In this document: piece after piece, positions 25,845 through 33,525 of the stretch
Layout: each line of letters opens with the position of its first letter
How positions within the stretch are numbered: the first letter of the stretch is position 1
Assembly (NCBI GenBank): GCA_026126065.1
Contig: JAHCJY010000003.1
Coordinates: 434,001-498,000 of the forward strand
Direction of reading: 5' to 3'
Source of the DNA: Bauldia sp.
Lineage (GTDB): Bacteria > Pseudomonadota > Alphaproteobacteria > Rhizobiales > Kaistiaceae
DNA length: 64,000 bases
Program-made: the position numbers and the translations under genes
Notes under the pieces: generated by a model
Database searches by the model: none
What the model was told of the DNA's origin: nothing
The model's input: only the letters and a program-made list of their open reading frames with translations

Positions 25845-26891
25845 ATGCGGGTCAGGTTGAGTGCCGCAGCCATGGCCGCCGCGTTCGCGCTCGGAACGAG
25901 CGTGGCAGTCGGACAACCGGCCGCGCTGTCGGCCTATCTCCTGCCGAACGAGACCAATCCCGGGTTCGCCACCATCACGGGCACTGCCATCTGGCAGGAG
26001 GTAGATTTCGGCACCGGCCCCGCCATCGCTGTCTGGCTGTCGTTTCGTGACATCGGCGCGGAGGCGATGTTCGTGCTCCAGGCTGCCGGGGGCTTGTTCG
26101 CCAACTATTCGCATCGGTACGCGCTGGTACCCGCGTGGCCGGAAGGCGACGTACCCGGCCCGGTCACCGATGGCCGACTCCTCCAGCCGGCGTCCGCGCT
26201 CGGCGTTCCCTTGAGCAGGTCCGTCCTGGCAATGCTGCCGGTTTGGCGGCAGGGGGATATCGACTTGCTGGTACGCGGCGCGCTGGATGAGATCATCGAA
26301 CGGCTCGCGGGTGCTGCCGGCATCTGCGGCGAACTCGTCGACTATGCGCTGGTCTGCTTCGCCGTCGACGCGCGGGTCCATGCCATTCTCGATCCGCTTG
26401 TCGCGGCGCAGGCCGCCGACAGGTATCCCCATCCCCCCGTGGTCTATGGGCGCGGCACGAGGCTCGTCGCGGGCGCCCGGACGGCAGTCTTCCACAGCTG
26501 GGAGCTTTGGTACTCGGAAGGGACACTCGTGGACGTGATCGCGATCCGGGTCCGCAGCGCCGACGTCGTTCGCGACCTCGCGTTGAAGCTCGATGCGGAA
26601 GGGAGCCGCCTTACCTTCATTCCGCCTGTGGAGGACGGCCCGACCGCGCCCGGGACGGTCACGGGTCTTGATGGCGACGAGCCCCTGCCGGGTGGCGTCA
26701 CCCTCGCGGTACAGCCCGACGGTCTTCGCCTCTCCGGCGATCCCGTGATCATCGGAGCCTGGCTCGCAGGACAGGAGGCGCTGACGGTCACTTTCTCGGG
26801 CCCGGACGGCGTCTCCGAGACATTGCGTCTCGACCTCACCGAGACCATGCGGCGATTCATCGAGGGGGAGGCAGACTACGCCGCCCGCTGA
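25845..26891 (+). CDS. Secreted protein of the paralogue family
   Basis: This 348-residue protein has a signal peptide (MRVRLSAAAMAAAFALGTSV, cleavage near VGQPAA). GGGGAGGTGGGGC precedes ATG 25845. It is the closest full-length relative of the protein at 749-1789: FGTGPAIAVWLSF near residue 55, a mid-region WRQGDIDLLVRGALDEIIE, a pair of Cys around AGICGELVDYALVC, and LRLSGDPVIIGAWLAGQE near the end. No catalytic motif seen. Its start faces that of the large virion-like gene at 25696 across 148 bases. Confidence 0.75.
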   Translation: MRVRLSAAAMAAAFALGTSVAVGQPAALSAYLLPNETNPGFATITGTAIWQEVDFGTGPAIAVWLSFRDIGAEAMFVLQAAGGLFANYSHRYALVPAWPEGDVPGPVTDGRLLQPASALGVPLSRSVLAMLPVWRQGDIDLLVRGALDEIIERLAGAAGICGELVDYALVCFAVDARVHAILDPLVAAQAADRYPHPPVVYGRGTRLVAGARTAVFHSWELWYSEGTLVDVIAIRVRSADVVRDLALKLDAEGSRLTFIPPVEDGPTAPGTVTGLDGDEPLPGGVTLAVQPDGLRLSGDPVIIGAWLAGQEALTVTFSGPDGVSETLRLDLTETMRRFIEGEADYAAR

Positions 26892-27185
26892 CCCCGCCGC
26901 TCACCGCCCGCCGGAGATGTCGCGGCTGTGCTTGCCGCGTTGCTGTGGGCTGCGGCGGCGCTCCGCCGTGCCGCGGCACGGCAGGGGGCAGTGCACCACC
27001 AACCGTCCCTGTCACCACGGTGGCCGACCGGGCCAAATCTCGGATCACTACCTCGCCGGGTTTGAACGACACCTAAGAGGTGGTCTTTGCCGTTCGCCTA
27101 ACGCGAGCGGTTTCGCCTCCCTGGGCCTCGCGAGGGACGGTCTCGACATCCCACGCGCCGTCACGGCCGTACGGAGCGGCCCGGT

Positions 27186-27350
27186 AGGTCTGGCACGCCG
27201 CGGCTTGCCGCCTTCCTGGAACTCGTCGAAGGCCCGCTCGTCCATCTCGGCCGGCGCAACCCGCTTCTGGATCCGTCGCTGGTCATCGACCCCGGCGACG
27301 CCGGCCCAGCCGCTCTCGCCGCGGCGCTGGCTGCCTGGGGCATGGATTGA
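27186..27350 (+). pseudogene. C-terminal tail remnant of the secreted family
   Basis: The frame reads GTPRLAAFLELVEGPLVHLG, RRNPLLDPSLVIDPGDAGPA and ALAAALAAWGMD, then TGA at 27348-27350. This is the same tail as at 21770-21913 and 23866-24029. No leader or first domain lies upstream; the 290 bases from 26892 to 27185 show no recognisable gene. Confidence 0.65.
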
Positions 27351-27404
27351 GCGCTGGCCGCCAGCCACCAGCCACGGAGCAGCCCTCAGCGACGCAGCAA
27401 GCCG

Positions 27405-28133
27405 TTACGGCGCCACCACCAGCCGGTACCCCGCGTCGTACGCGTCCTCCGCGAGGAGCTCCGCGTAGCGCCGCCGGAAGGCGCCGGTGCGAAGGTCGCG
27501 GGCGAGCTGCTCGAGGCCGGCATCCGCGTTGGCGATCCGCCAGAACGAAGAGCTGCCCGAGCGGAGGCGCGGGTCGAGATAGGCCTCCGGACGCCGCCAG
27601 TAGGCGTACAGGAAGCCGTCGGTGCAGTCGTGCGGCACCGGCACGCGCGAGATTCGGACGTCGCCGAGCCAGCGCCCGTAGTCCGTCATCTTTGGCATCT
27701 GCGCTTCGTCGAGCACGGCGAGCTGCGGCAGGTAGTCGGTCAGCCACGGCCGGGCCGTGGGGTCGAAGGTGAGGATCACGATCGGCCCGCGCGTCACCCG
27801 CCGCATCTCCCGCAGCCCCGCCGCCCTGTCGGGCCAGTGGTGCAGCGTCAGGATCGCCATGGCGGCGTCGAAGGTCCGGTTCGCGAAGGGGAGGGGCGTC
27901 GCCCTGGCCCGGACAGCCGGCCCGGTGGTGGCCGGGCGCTTCCGGATCATCTCCAGCGAAGGCTCGACGGCCACGAGGCGCCGATCCGCCGGCTCGTACG
28001 AGCCGGTGCCGGCGCCGACATTGAGGATCGTCTCGGCCGCGCCCAGCGCCTCCGCGATGACGCGCGCGATCCGCGGATCCGGCCGCCGCAGTTCGGCATA
28101 GTTGACGCCGATCCCGTCATAGAGGTCGCCCAT
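27405..28133 (-). CDS. SAM-dependent methyltransferase
   Basis: This 242-residue protein is a class I (methyltransferase type 11) enzyme: motif I ETILNVGAGTGSYEP near residue 37, the acidic residue of motif II in LVAVEPSLEM, FDAAMAILTLHHWPD for motif IV and VTRGPIVILTFDP for the following strand. The start MGDLYDGIG at 28133 is the first that keeps the usual spacing to motif I. The substrate cannot be told; similar stand-alone enzymes methylate small molecules. It lies between remnants of the secreted family and a lysozyme fragment, on the phage strand. Confidence 0.8.
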   Translation of the reverse strand: MGDLYDGIGVNYAELRRPDPRIARVIAEALGAAETILNVGAGTGSYEPADRRLVAVEPSLEMIRKRPATTGPAVRARATPLPFANRTFDAAMAILTLHHWPDRAAGLREMRRVTRGPIVILTFDPTARPWLTDYLPQLAVLDEAQMPKMTDYGRWLGDVRISRVPVPHDCTDGFLYAYWRRPEAYLDPRLRSGSSSFWRIANADAGLEQLARDLRTGAFRRRYAELLAEDAYDAGYRLVVAP

Positions 28134-28217
28134 GACAAAACTTCGCACGCGTCCGCGCTAGGCGCCATCCGCGCAAGCTGGTGTCGGAGGCCGCTCAGAC
28201 CGCTGCGCGACTAGCGT

Positions 28218-28502
28218 TCAGGCTACCTCGATATCCACGGATACCCCCACAGCACGCCCGCCCGCCCCGGGAGTGACGGGTTCGCGCTCGTTCCGAAAGG
28301 CACACGCGTTGGATGGTCGGCAGCAGCGGATGCCGCCTGTGCCACCCCACTGGTCGGGATCGAATGTCCCGGCGGACTCGTAGTGCATCGCCATTGCCAG
28401 ATCGACCGGATCGATGCCGTAATCGATTGCCGTCGTGCGAATGAGCTCCTTCAGCTCCGTCGTAAGACCGGGAAGCGACGCGGCGAATGTGGTGTTGGCC
28501 AT
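28218..28502 (-). CDS. Truncated lysozyme/transglycosylase-like protein
   Basis: The frame starts MANTTFAASLPGLTTELKEL at 28502 behind AAAGGAATCTCTCC. IDYGIDPVDLAMAMHYESAG (about residues 30-49) carries the catalytic-Glu pattern of lysozyme-like lytic transglycosylases (helix, Glu, Ser), followed by FDPDQWGGTGG. After that the sequence loses family character and stops at residue 94, against about 150-200 residues for a full domain, so it is probably truncated or shifted. It starts 49 bases from the start of the divergent secreted gene at 28551. It may have digested cell wall during phage entry or exit. Confidence 0.5.
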   Translation of the reverse strand: MANTTFAASLPGLTTELKELIRTTAIDYGIDPVDLAMAMHYESAGTFDPDQWGGTGGIRCCRPSNACAFRNEREPVTPGAGGRAVGVSVDIEVA

Positions 28503-28550
28503 GGAGAGATTCCTTTGCGAAGGGGTTGGTGTGGGGTTGGTGTCGGGGGC

Positions 28551-29618
28551 ATGTTGCGGCGTTGGTGGATGGTCTGCGGTCTCGCTATGGCCGGCGTCGT
28601 GGTGCCGGCCATGGCTGGCTACGCGACCCCTGCCGAGCGCATAGCCTCCGGGCTCTGGGCCAGCGACGCCGATGCCGTACTCAGGCTCGCTATCCCCATT
28701 CCGGGGCAGGTGCCGGACAGGTCGGTCGTGCTTTCCTGCAACGGTCCGGACGTCCTCATCCACATCGACATGCTGGATGATGCCGACGTTGCGACATGGT
28801 TGGCCGAGGGCCGCGCGATGACGCTCCTCATCGACAGCGTGCCGGTGCGATTCTCGCTGTTCGATCTTGCCTTTGACACCTACTACGGCTGGGTGGCGGC
28901 GGCCTATTTCGACGGCGCGGCCGGACCGGAGGACTGGCTGGACCGGCTGCCGGGCGCCACCAGCCTCGTGGCGGTGAACCCGGTCGACCGCTTCGCATTC
29001 CCTGCTACGGACGACACCCGCTCGGCGCTTCGCCGCTTCGCGCAAGCGTGCGCCGCGACGCGCTTCGGGCTCGATCCGTCGGCCGAGGCGGCCGTTGCCC
29101 GCGCGGCGACCGGCAGCCCGGAAGGCCGCGCCGTGTTCTACGAGCCGACGCGGCTTCTCCGCGACACGGCATGGCGAAGGACCACGACGACTCCTGGGAC
29201 CGTGGCCTGGACCCTCAATGGGTCTGGCGCCACCACGGTGCTGTCGGCGACCGTGGCTGTCCCCGATGCGGCGACGGCCGCCGCGATTGCGATCACGCCA
29301 AGCCGGTCGGATCCCGGACTGCTGGTCGTCGAGATTGCTTTGTCGGGCGAGCGCTGGCGTCTCGGCATGACCAGGATCGGCATCGCGGGAAACGATCCCT
29401 CCGTGCTCCGGAGCGTCGAGAGGATCGCCGACGGCCGTGCCGGAATGCACTGGACGACATCGCTGACCGCCGACGGGCTCCGCGACCTCTTCGCCGGCCC
29501 ACTGATCTATCTTGGCCACACCGATCCGCTTCTCGACCCGTCGCTGTTGGTCGAGTCCGGCGCCGCAGGCGAAGCCGCCTTGGCCGCGGCGATGGCGGCT
29601 TGGGGCATGGATCGGTAG
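28551..29618 (+). CDS. Secreted two-domain protein, intact reference of the family
   Basis: This 355-residue protein has a signal peptide (MLRRWWMVCGLAMAGVVVPA, cleavage near AMAGYA). Domain 1 (about 25-165) holds VLSCNGPDVLIHIDMLDDAD, VATWLAEGRAMTLLIDSVPV and a closing RRFAQACAATRF; domain 2 (about 180-355) ends GLRDLFAGPLIYLGHTDP, LLDPSLLVESG and AALAAAMAAWGMDR. The single-domain genes at 21180 and 22137 correspond to domain 1, while remnants at 21770, 23866 and 27186 correspond to the end of domain 2. It resembles no enzyme I know. Its start faces the lysozyme fragment at 28502. Confidence 0.75.
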   Translation: MLRRWWMVCGLAMAGVVVPAMAGYATPAERIASGLWASDADAVLRLAIPIPGQVPDRSVVLSCNGPDVLIHIDMLDDADVATWLAEGRAMTLLIDSVPVRFSLFDLAFDTYYGWVAAAYFDGAAGPEDWLDRLPGATSLVAVNPVDRFAFPATDDTRSALRRFAQACAATRFGLDPSAEAAVARAATGSPEGRAVFYEPTRLLRDTAWRRTTTTPGTVAWTLNGSGATTVLSATVAVPDAATAAAIAITPSRSDPGLLVVEIALSGERWRLGMTRIGIAGNDPSVLRSVERIADGRAGMHWTTSLTADGLRDLFAGPLIYLGHTDPLLDPSLLVESGAAGEAALAAAMAAWGMDR

Positions 29619-29628
29619 CGCCGAGTTG

Positions 29629-29735
29629 ATGGTTATCTGATCGATGTTGCCCTCCGGGGCGCGGTGCGCCGTCCCGCCGTGATTTCGCCGCCGCGCGGCA
29701 AGCGGGTCGAGGCCGGGGCGACGTCGCCGACCGAT
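29629..29735 (-). pseudogene. Joined scar of terminase 3' end and metallopeptidase gene
   Basis: On the minus strand, 29735-29693 reads RRRPGLDPLAARR, matching DDRPGLDPLAALR near the end of the terminase large subunit (34719-36308). Directly after it, 29690-29629 reads GGTAHRAPEGNIDQITINSA, matching GGTAHPDADGNIDQITINAA in the metallopeptidase (33526-34635). In the intact locus these pieces are about 800 bases apart. The scar therefore records a deleted second copy of that module. Confidence 0.65.
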
Positions 29736-29822
29736 TTGGGACGGCGCTGTAGGCAAATCGCGGCGCGGGTGTCGGTGGAGATTCTGATCACCGGGATGAA
29801 GCATCGCCCCGTTGGAGCGCTG

Positions 29823-30587
29823 CTAGAGCGCTGGAAGGGCCACGGCGCTGTAGCTGAGAATGCGCCCCTCGAAGGACGGCGACTCGGTCATCAGGATGAG
29901 CATCGTCGCCCCCGTACGTTCATGTCGTACGAGCGCCGTGATCGTGTAGTGAGCCGGGCAGCCGCGCTCGGTCGGGACGGCATCCTCGCGACTCCTGAAA
30001 AGCTCAGCACCGGTGTCGTCAGCGAGGACGATCTCGACGCCCGCAAACCCTTCGATGCCGAACGCACATCTCGCCGGCGGCGCAAGCGGCACATCTGCTA
30101 TCGTGAGCGCTAGCGGCGTCCTGGTGAATGCGTAGCCGCGACGTGTGACGAACCGCGCCGTCTGCTGCATCTCGGTCGGCGGGTTGAAGACGAGGACGTG
30201 CCCGGCGTCGGACGGATCACCGCCCACGAGCCCTGCTTCCCGCAGCGCACCATCAGCCAGCGTTGCTGCCTCGGCCAGCACCCCGTCATAGTCCGCCTCC
30301 GTCGCCGGCAGACTTCCGTCCGGAATACCTGCTCCGTCGCGCAGGGAGCCGGCGCGGAACGGACCTCCGCCGAACGCAGCGCCCGAAGCCGTATCAACGA
30401 TGCTCAGCCGTGCGTACGGGCCAGCCCAGTCGGCGAAGCCATATTCGACGAACGCAAAAGCGCCTCCATCCTGAGAGAAACCGATGATCTCGAACTGGGG
30501 CTCGCCCTCTCGCAGTCGCTGGAGGTCGCGCGCTTCTCCGGTAACCGTCAGTCCCAGTAGAGCGATGAACGCGGCAGCAAAGCGCAT
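29823..30587 (-). CDS. DUF2259-type secreted protein
   Basis: This 254-residue protein has a signal peptide (MRFAAAFIALLGLTVTGEA). The block FEIIGFSQDGGAFAFVEYGF followed by DWAGPYARLSIVDTASG matches DUF2259 secreted proteins of alphaproteobacteria, about 250 residues long. It ends RILSYSAVALPAL. The start was taken at the signal peptide (30587). The family has no known biochemical function. It stands alone, tail towards the terminase/peptidase scar, and may be resident chromosome rather than cargo. Confidence 0.75.
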   Translation of the reverse strand: MRFAAAFIALLGLTVTGEARDLQRLREGEPQFEIIGFSQDGGAFAFVEYGFADWAGPYARLSIVDTASGAAFGGGPFRAGSLRDGAGIPDGSLPATEADYDGVLAEAATLADGALREAGLVGGDPSDAGHVLVFNPPTEMQQTARFVTRRGYAFTRTPLALTIADVPLAPPARCAFGIEGFAGVEIVLADDTGAELFRSREDAVPTERGCPAHYTITALVRHERTGATMLILMTESPSFEGRILSYSAVALPAL

Positions 30588-30670
30588 CGGACAAGCACCA
30601 TCGTGGACAAAACAGGATAATGGGCCCAAACGGGTTCAAGAAGTTGGCTAACTCACAGTCTCGCCGTCGC

Positions 30671-31822
30671 CTACGGCAGCCCAATGAGATCGCGCCAGGT
30701 CCTGATCACCTTCTCGACGTTCTCGGCGAAGAGCGGCTCGTAGTAGCGAAGATATTCGCGAAGCACAGGCTCGACGAGTTCGGGCGGCGAACCTGCCGCT
30801 ATCACGGCGAAGCGCAGCGCGGGCGGGTTGTTCGTGGCCCGCGGCTGGCTGACGTAGGAGAAGACCGTGTCGCCGCCCTCGATCGCCTCCGTGAGCCACC
30901 GGGCGCGATACCTGTCGAAGAGATCCCATTCCCCTGTGGGAAAATCGATGAAGGCGAACAGATACCTTCTGTACGGTGCCATCAGGAAGGATTCGCCTGA
31001 TCGCGACGGGGTCACCGCCCCCCAGGCCGCGGCCGCGTTCGCGGCGCGCACCTCGATCGGTTCGTCATGGCTCCAGTAGACGGTTCGCCCTGCGGTATCC
31101 GTGCCGTCCCGCCACGCCTCATAGGTCGGCGTCGGGATTGCCGCCGCAACGCCTTCGACGATTGTTGCGAGATCGCTGCGGGTCAGCGTCTCTGCCGAAT
31201 GGACCAGGGCCTCGATTTCCTCGGGCGTCAATCTCTCCGGGCCCTCGGCGAAGCCGAACGTGTAGCCGGACACCACGTTGCGAATGTAGCCATCGACGAA
31301 ATCGGCGGGCGCGCCGATTGGGAACACGAGGAACTTGATCGGTTCGCCGCGGAGGGGCCCGATGGGGACTACCAACTCGCCATAGTCGATCCCCTGGCGC
31401 ACCCAGCGCACGACATGTTCGGGGCAGGTCGCAGTATCGACGATGATCATCGGGTAGTACTGGCTGACGAACCGCCAGTCCGGCATGAAATTCCAAGGCG
31501 AAGGGTTGCTTCGCTGCGCATGCAGTTCGGACGTCGCGGCGCGCCGCCACGGCGGCGTTTCATGGCGCGCATACCGTTTTTCGTTTCGCCACTGCTCGAA
31601 TGTGAGCGGGCAAATAACGGCGGGGTCTTCGCCGGCCTGAGCTGATACTGCAGTCGGCTGAACGAGAACCTCGTCCTCCGCAAACGCGAGACCTGTGACA
31701 GCGACCGCTCCCGCGCACACAACGACGCAACTCCTCGCCAGCCGCCGCCAGAAGCGGCGGCCGCCTTCGTGATCGGCTGCCTTCGCCAAACGATCCTCCG
31801 CTGCCCTCAGTAACGAGAACAT
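30671..31822 (-). CDS. Membrane-anchored or secreted protein, second paralogue family
   Basis: This 383-residue protein starts MFSLLRAAEDRLAKAADHEG and has one hydrophobic segment at about residues 30-48 (SCVVVCAGAVAVTGLAFAED), which may be a late signal peptide or anchor. The C-terminal 160 residues (TYEAWRDGTDTAGRTVYWSH to the end) match the protein at 32844-33452: EAWRDGT against EWRDGTST, RARWLTEAIEGGDTVFSYVS against EAQWIAECLANGDIVIPYAA, and VEPVLREYLRYYEP against VERVLRYRLERQAL. The N-terminal part (ICPLTFEQWRNEKRY) matches the broken gene at 31876-32294. Function unknown. Confidence 0.65.
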   Translation of the reverse strand: MFSLLRAAEDRLAKAADHEGGRRFWRRLARSCVVVCAGAVAVTGLAFAEDEVLVQPTAVSAQAGEDPAVICPLTFEQWRNEKRYARHETPPWRRAATSELHAQRSNPSPWNFMPDWRFVSQYYPMIIVDTATCPEHVVRWVRQGIDYGELVVPIGPLRGEPIKFLVFPIGAPADFVDGYIRNVVSGYTFGFAEGPERLTPEEIEALVHSAETLTRSDLATIVEGVAAAIPTPTYEAWRDGTDTAGRTVYWSHDEPIEVRAANAAAAWGAVTPSRSGESFLMAPYRRYLFAFIDFPTGEWDLFDRYRARWLTEAIEGGDTVFSYVSQPRATNNPPALRFAVIAAGSPPELVEPVLREYLRYYEPLFAENVEKVIRTWRDLIGLP

Positions 31823-31875
31823 AAGTGGAACTCGCGTTCGACGCAAGGCACCGTCCCCTCAGCCGCTCAACGTGG

Positions 31876-32294
31876 TCAGTTGAACTGTATGAGGCCCTGA
31901 AAGGCCGGTGCCACATTCACCTCGCGTGCAATCGCGTCAGCAAGGTCGGGAAAGTAAGTCTTGAACCACGCCGGGTTCACGAGGTAAGCGCGAAAGGCGT
32001 CCGCCAGATACTCGTCCCGTTCGTTTCCGTCCGCGGGCGGAGGGATCTCGTTGATCTCATCGAAAAGGGATTCGAGGTCGTCCAGAGCGGCGAGCCGGTC
32101 CCGCCGCCGCGCGTTATCGGCATGTGCCATTGGTCGTAGGTGTAGGGACAAACCTCCGCCGGCCCCGACGGCTCGCGGGGCAGGGCCTCCACACCGCCCG
32201 CGATCGCCTGTGCCGTGGCACCCGTGCCGGTGGCTGCTATCAGCGAGCCCCACACGGCGAGCGCGATGATCCGGTGACTGGGGACCCTTTGCAT
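31876..32294 (-). pseudogene. Frameshifted secreted protein, second paralogue family
   Basis: The gene starts at 32294 with a signal peptide (MQRVPSHRIIALAVWGSLIA, cleavage near ATAQAIA) and reads to VCPYTYDQWHM, similar to ICPLTFEQWRN in the neighbour at 30671-31822. At about 32130 a one-base shift moves the coding pattern to another frame, which continues ADNARRRDRLAALDDLESLF and ends AFQGLIQFN at 31876. Each frame alone is poor beyond that point. Restored length would be about 139 residues. Confidence 0.6.
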
Positions 32295-32448
32295 GGACTT
32301 CCTCCCAACGCGAACATATCAGGAACACGGGGTCACGCAAAGGGCTGTCCGAGTCGAATCTCTGTGGGTTCAGCTAAACTGAATTATGCCTTGAAGCGGA
32401 ACGGCAGCGAACCAAAGTGCGCGACATCGCCTCGGTCCACCCTTGGCC

Positions 32449-32772
32449 TCAGTCCGGCGCGTACATCGCCCGGTAGGTCTGGACAGCCACGTCGATCTCC
32501 GCTGGGGTCAATCCCGGCTGCTGGAGGCTCGATCGCAGTACGGGCTCGACGCCTTCCGGCGGCGCGCCGGCCTGGAAGATGGCGAAAGACAGGTAGCGAG
32601 AATTATCCTCGCGCCCGCGCCTGTAAGGCGCGTCAGGGTCGAGCGGCTGCGAGAGATAGGGGATCACGATGTCCCCGCCCGCCATGCACTCGGCGACCCA
32701 GCGGTCCTCAAACGCTTCGCCCGGATTGCCGTCGCCCAGGCGGATGAACGCCCAGAGATCGGAATGGGACAT
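32449..32772 (-). CDS. N-terminally truncated copy, second paralogue family
   Basis: This frame encodes about 107 residues from MSHSDLWAFIRLGDGNPG to QTYRAMYAPD. It aligns with the C-terminal half of the protein at 32844-33452 (WVAECMAGGDIVIPYLSQPL against WIAECLANGDIVIPYAARRH; GVEPVLRSSLQQPGLTPAEI against GVERVLRYRLERQALTPEEI). The frame stays open upstream to the neighbour's 3' end but has no leader, so the gene looks like a tandem duplicate that lost its 5' half. Whether it is expressed from ATG 32772 is unknown. Confidence 0.5.
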   Translation of the reverse strand: MSHSDLWAFIRLGDGNPGEAFEDRWVAECMAGGDIVIPYLSQPLDPDAPYRRGREDNSRYLSFAIFQAGAPPEGVEPVLRSSLQQPGLTPAEIDVAVQTYRAMYAPD

Positions 32773-32843
32773 GCCGCCAGACGGTGATGGCTCCACCCGA
32801 CGGCCTCCTGACGGGATGAGGAGCGCTGCCTCACGCGCGATGC

Positions 32844-33452
32844 TCAGTGCGGCCCATACATCGCCCGGTAGGTTTCCACGACTGTCTCGATTTCCTCCGG
32901 CGTCAGGGCCTGCCGCTCGAGACGGTAGCGCAGCACGCGCTCGACTCCCTCGGCGGGAGCGCCTGCGGCGAAGACGGCGAAGGCAAGGAGCATTGTTCCA
33001 CCGTACTGGGCCGATAACGCGTACGGATGGCGGCGTGCGGCATAGGGAATGACGATGTCCCCGTTCGCCAGGCATTCGGCGATCCATTGCGCCTCGTAGA
33101 TGTCATAGCGGTCTATGTCGTCATCGCCGAGGACGAGAAACAACCAGATGGTCGCGCGGTCGGGGACGACGCCGTCGAACAATGCCCAGAAGCCTTCGAC
33201 CTGCTCTCGCCATGCATGACGGTTGGCGGGCTCGTGATCCCATGCCGCGATACCTTCGCGTGTAGAGGTCCCGTCACGCCATTCCACGTAGTTCGACGGC
33301 GGTGGCCCAGCCACTATGCCCGGGACCGGCGGTCCCTGCGCCTCTGCGGCGTTCGTCGCGGCGATCACGGAGATCGCCAGCACGCAGAAGCGGATCGTCC
33401 ACAAGAGCCCCTGATGAGCATGGCGGCCAGCCGGGATGGCGAACGACGTCAT
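32844..33452 (-). CDS. Secreted protein, second paralogue family
   Basis: This 202-residue protein has a basic N-terminus and a hydrophobic signal segment (LLWTIRFCVLAISVIAATNA, cleavage near AEAQGP). It then reads YVEWRDGTSTREGIAAWDHE, TIWLFLVLGDDDIDRYDIYE and ALTPEEIETVVETYRAMYGP. It is the compact intact member of a four-gene cluster (30671, 31876, 32449, 32844) on one strand. No known family was recognised; the shared EWRDG and DIVIPY blocks could be used to define one. Likely periplasmic or extracellular. Confidence 0.65.
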   Translation of the reverse strand: MTSFAIPAGRHAHQGLLWTIRFCVLAISVIAATNAAEAQGPPVPGIVAGPPPSNYVEWRDGTSTREGIAAWDHEPANRHAWREQVEGFWALFDGVVPDRATIWLFLVLGDDDIDRYDIYEAQWIAECLANGDIVIPYAARRHPYALSAQYGGTMLLAFAVFAAGAPAEGVERVLRYRLERQALTPEEIETVVETYRAMYGPH

Positions 33453-33525
33453 GTCAATGCCCTTTCGGAGGACTCGTAGAACATAGCAAGAACTTAGCGA
33501 GGGTCCCTGCCCATGTCCAGCGCCC

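Noticed and set aside
26857..27072. A minus-strand frame beginning SFKPGEVVIRDLARSATVV.
   Set aside because: The first 30 residues look plausible, but there is no ribosome-binding site or relative, and the rest is Arg/Pro-rich. Not supported as a gene.
28218..29804. A 528-codon open frame on the minus strand.
   Set aside because: Only the last 94 codons (from 28502) look coded. The rest is antisense to the secreted gene at 28551-29618, with a short scar at its start.
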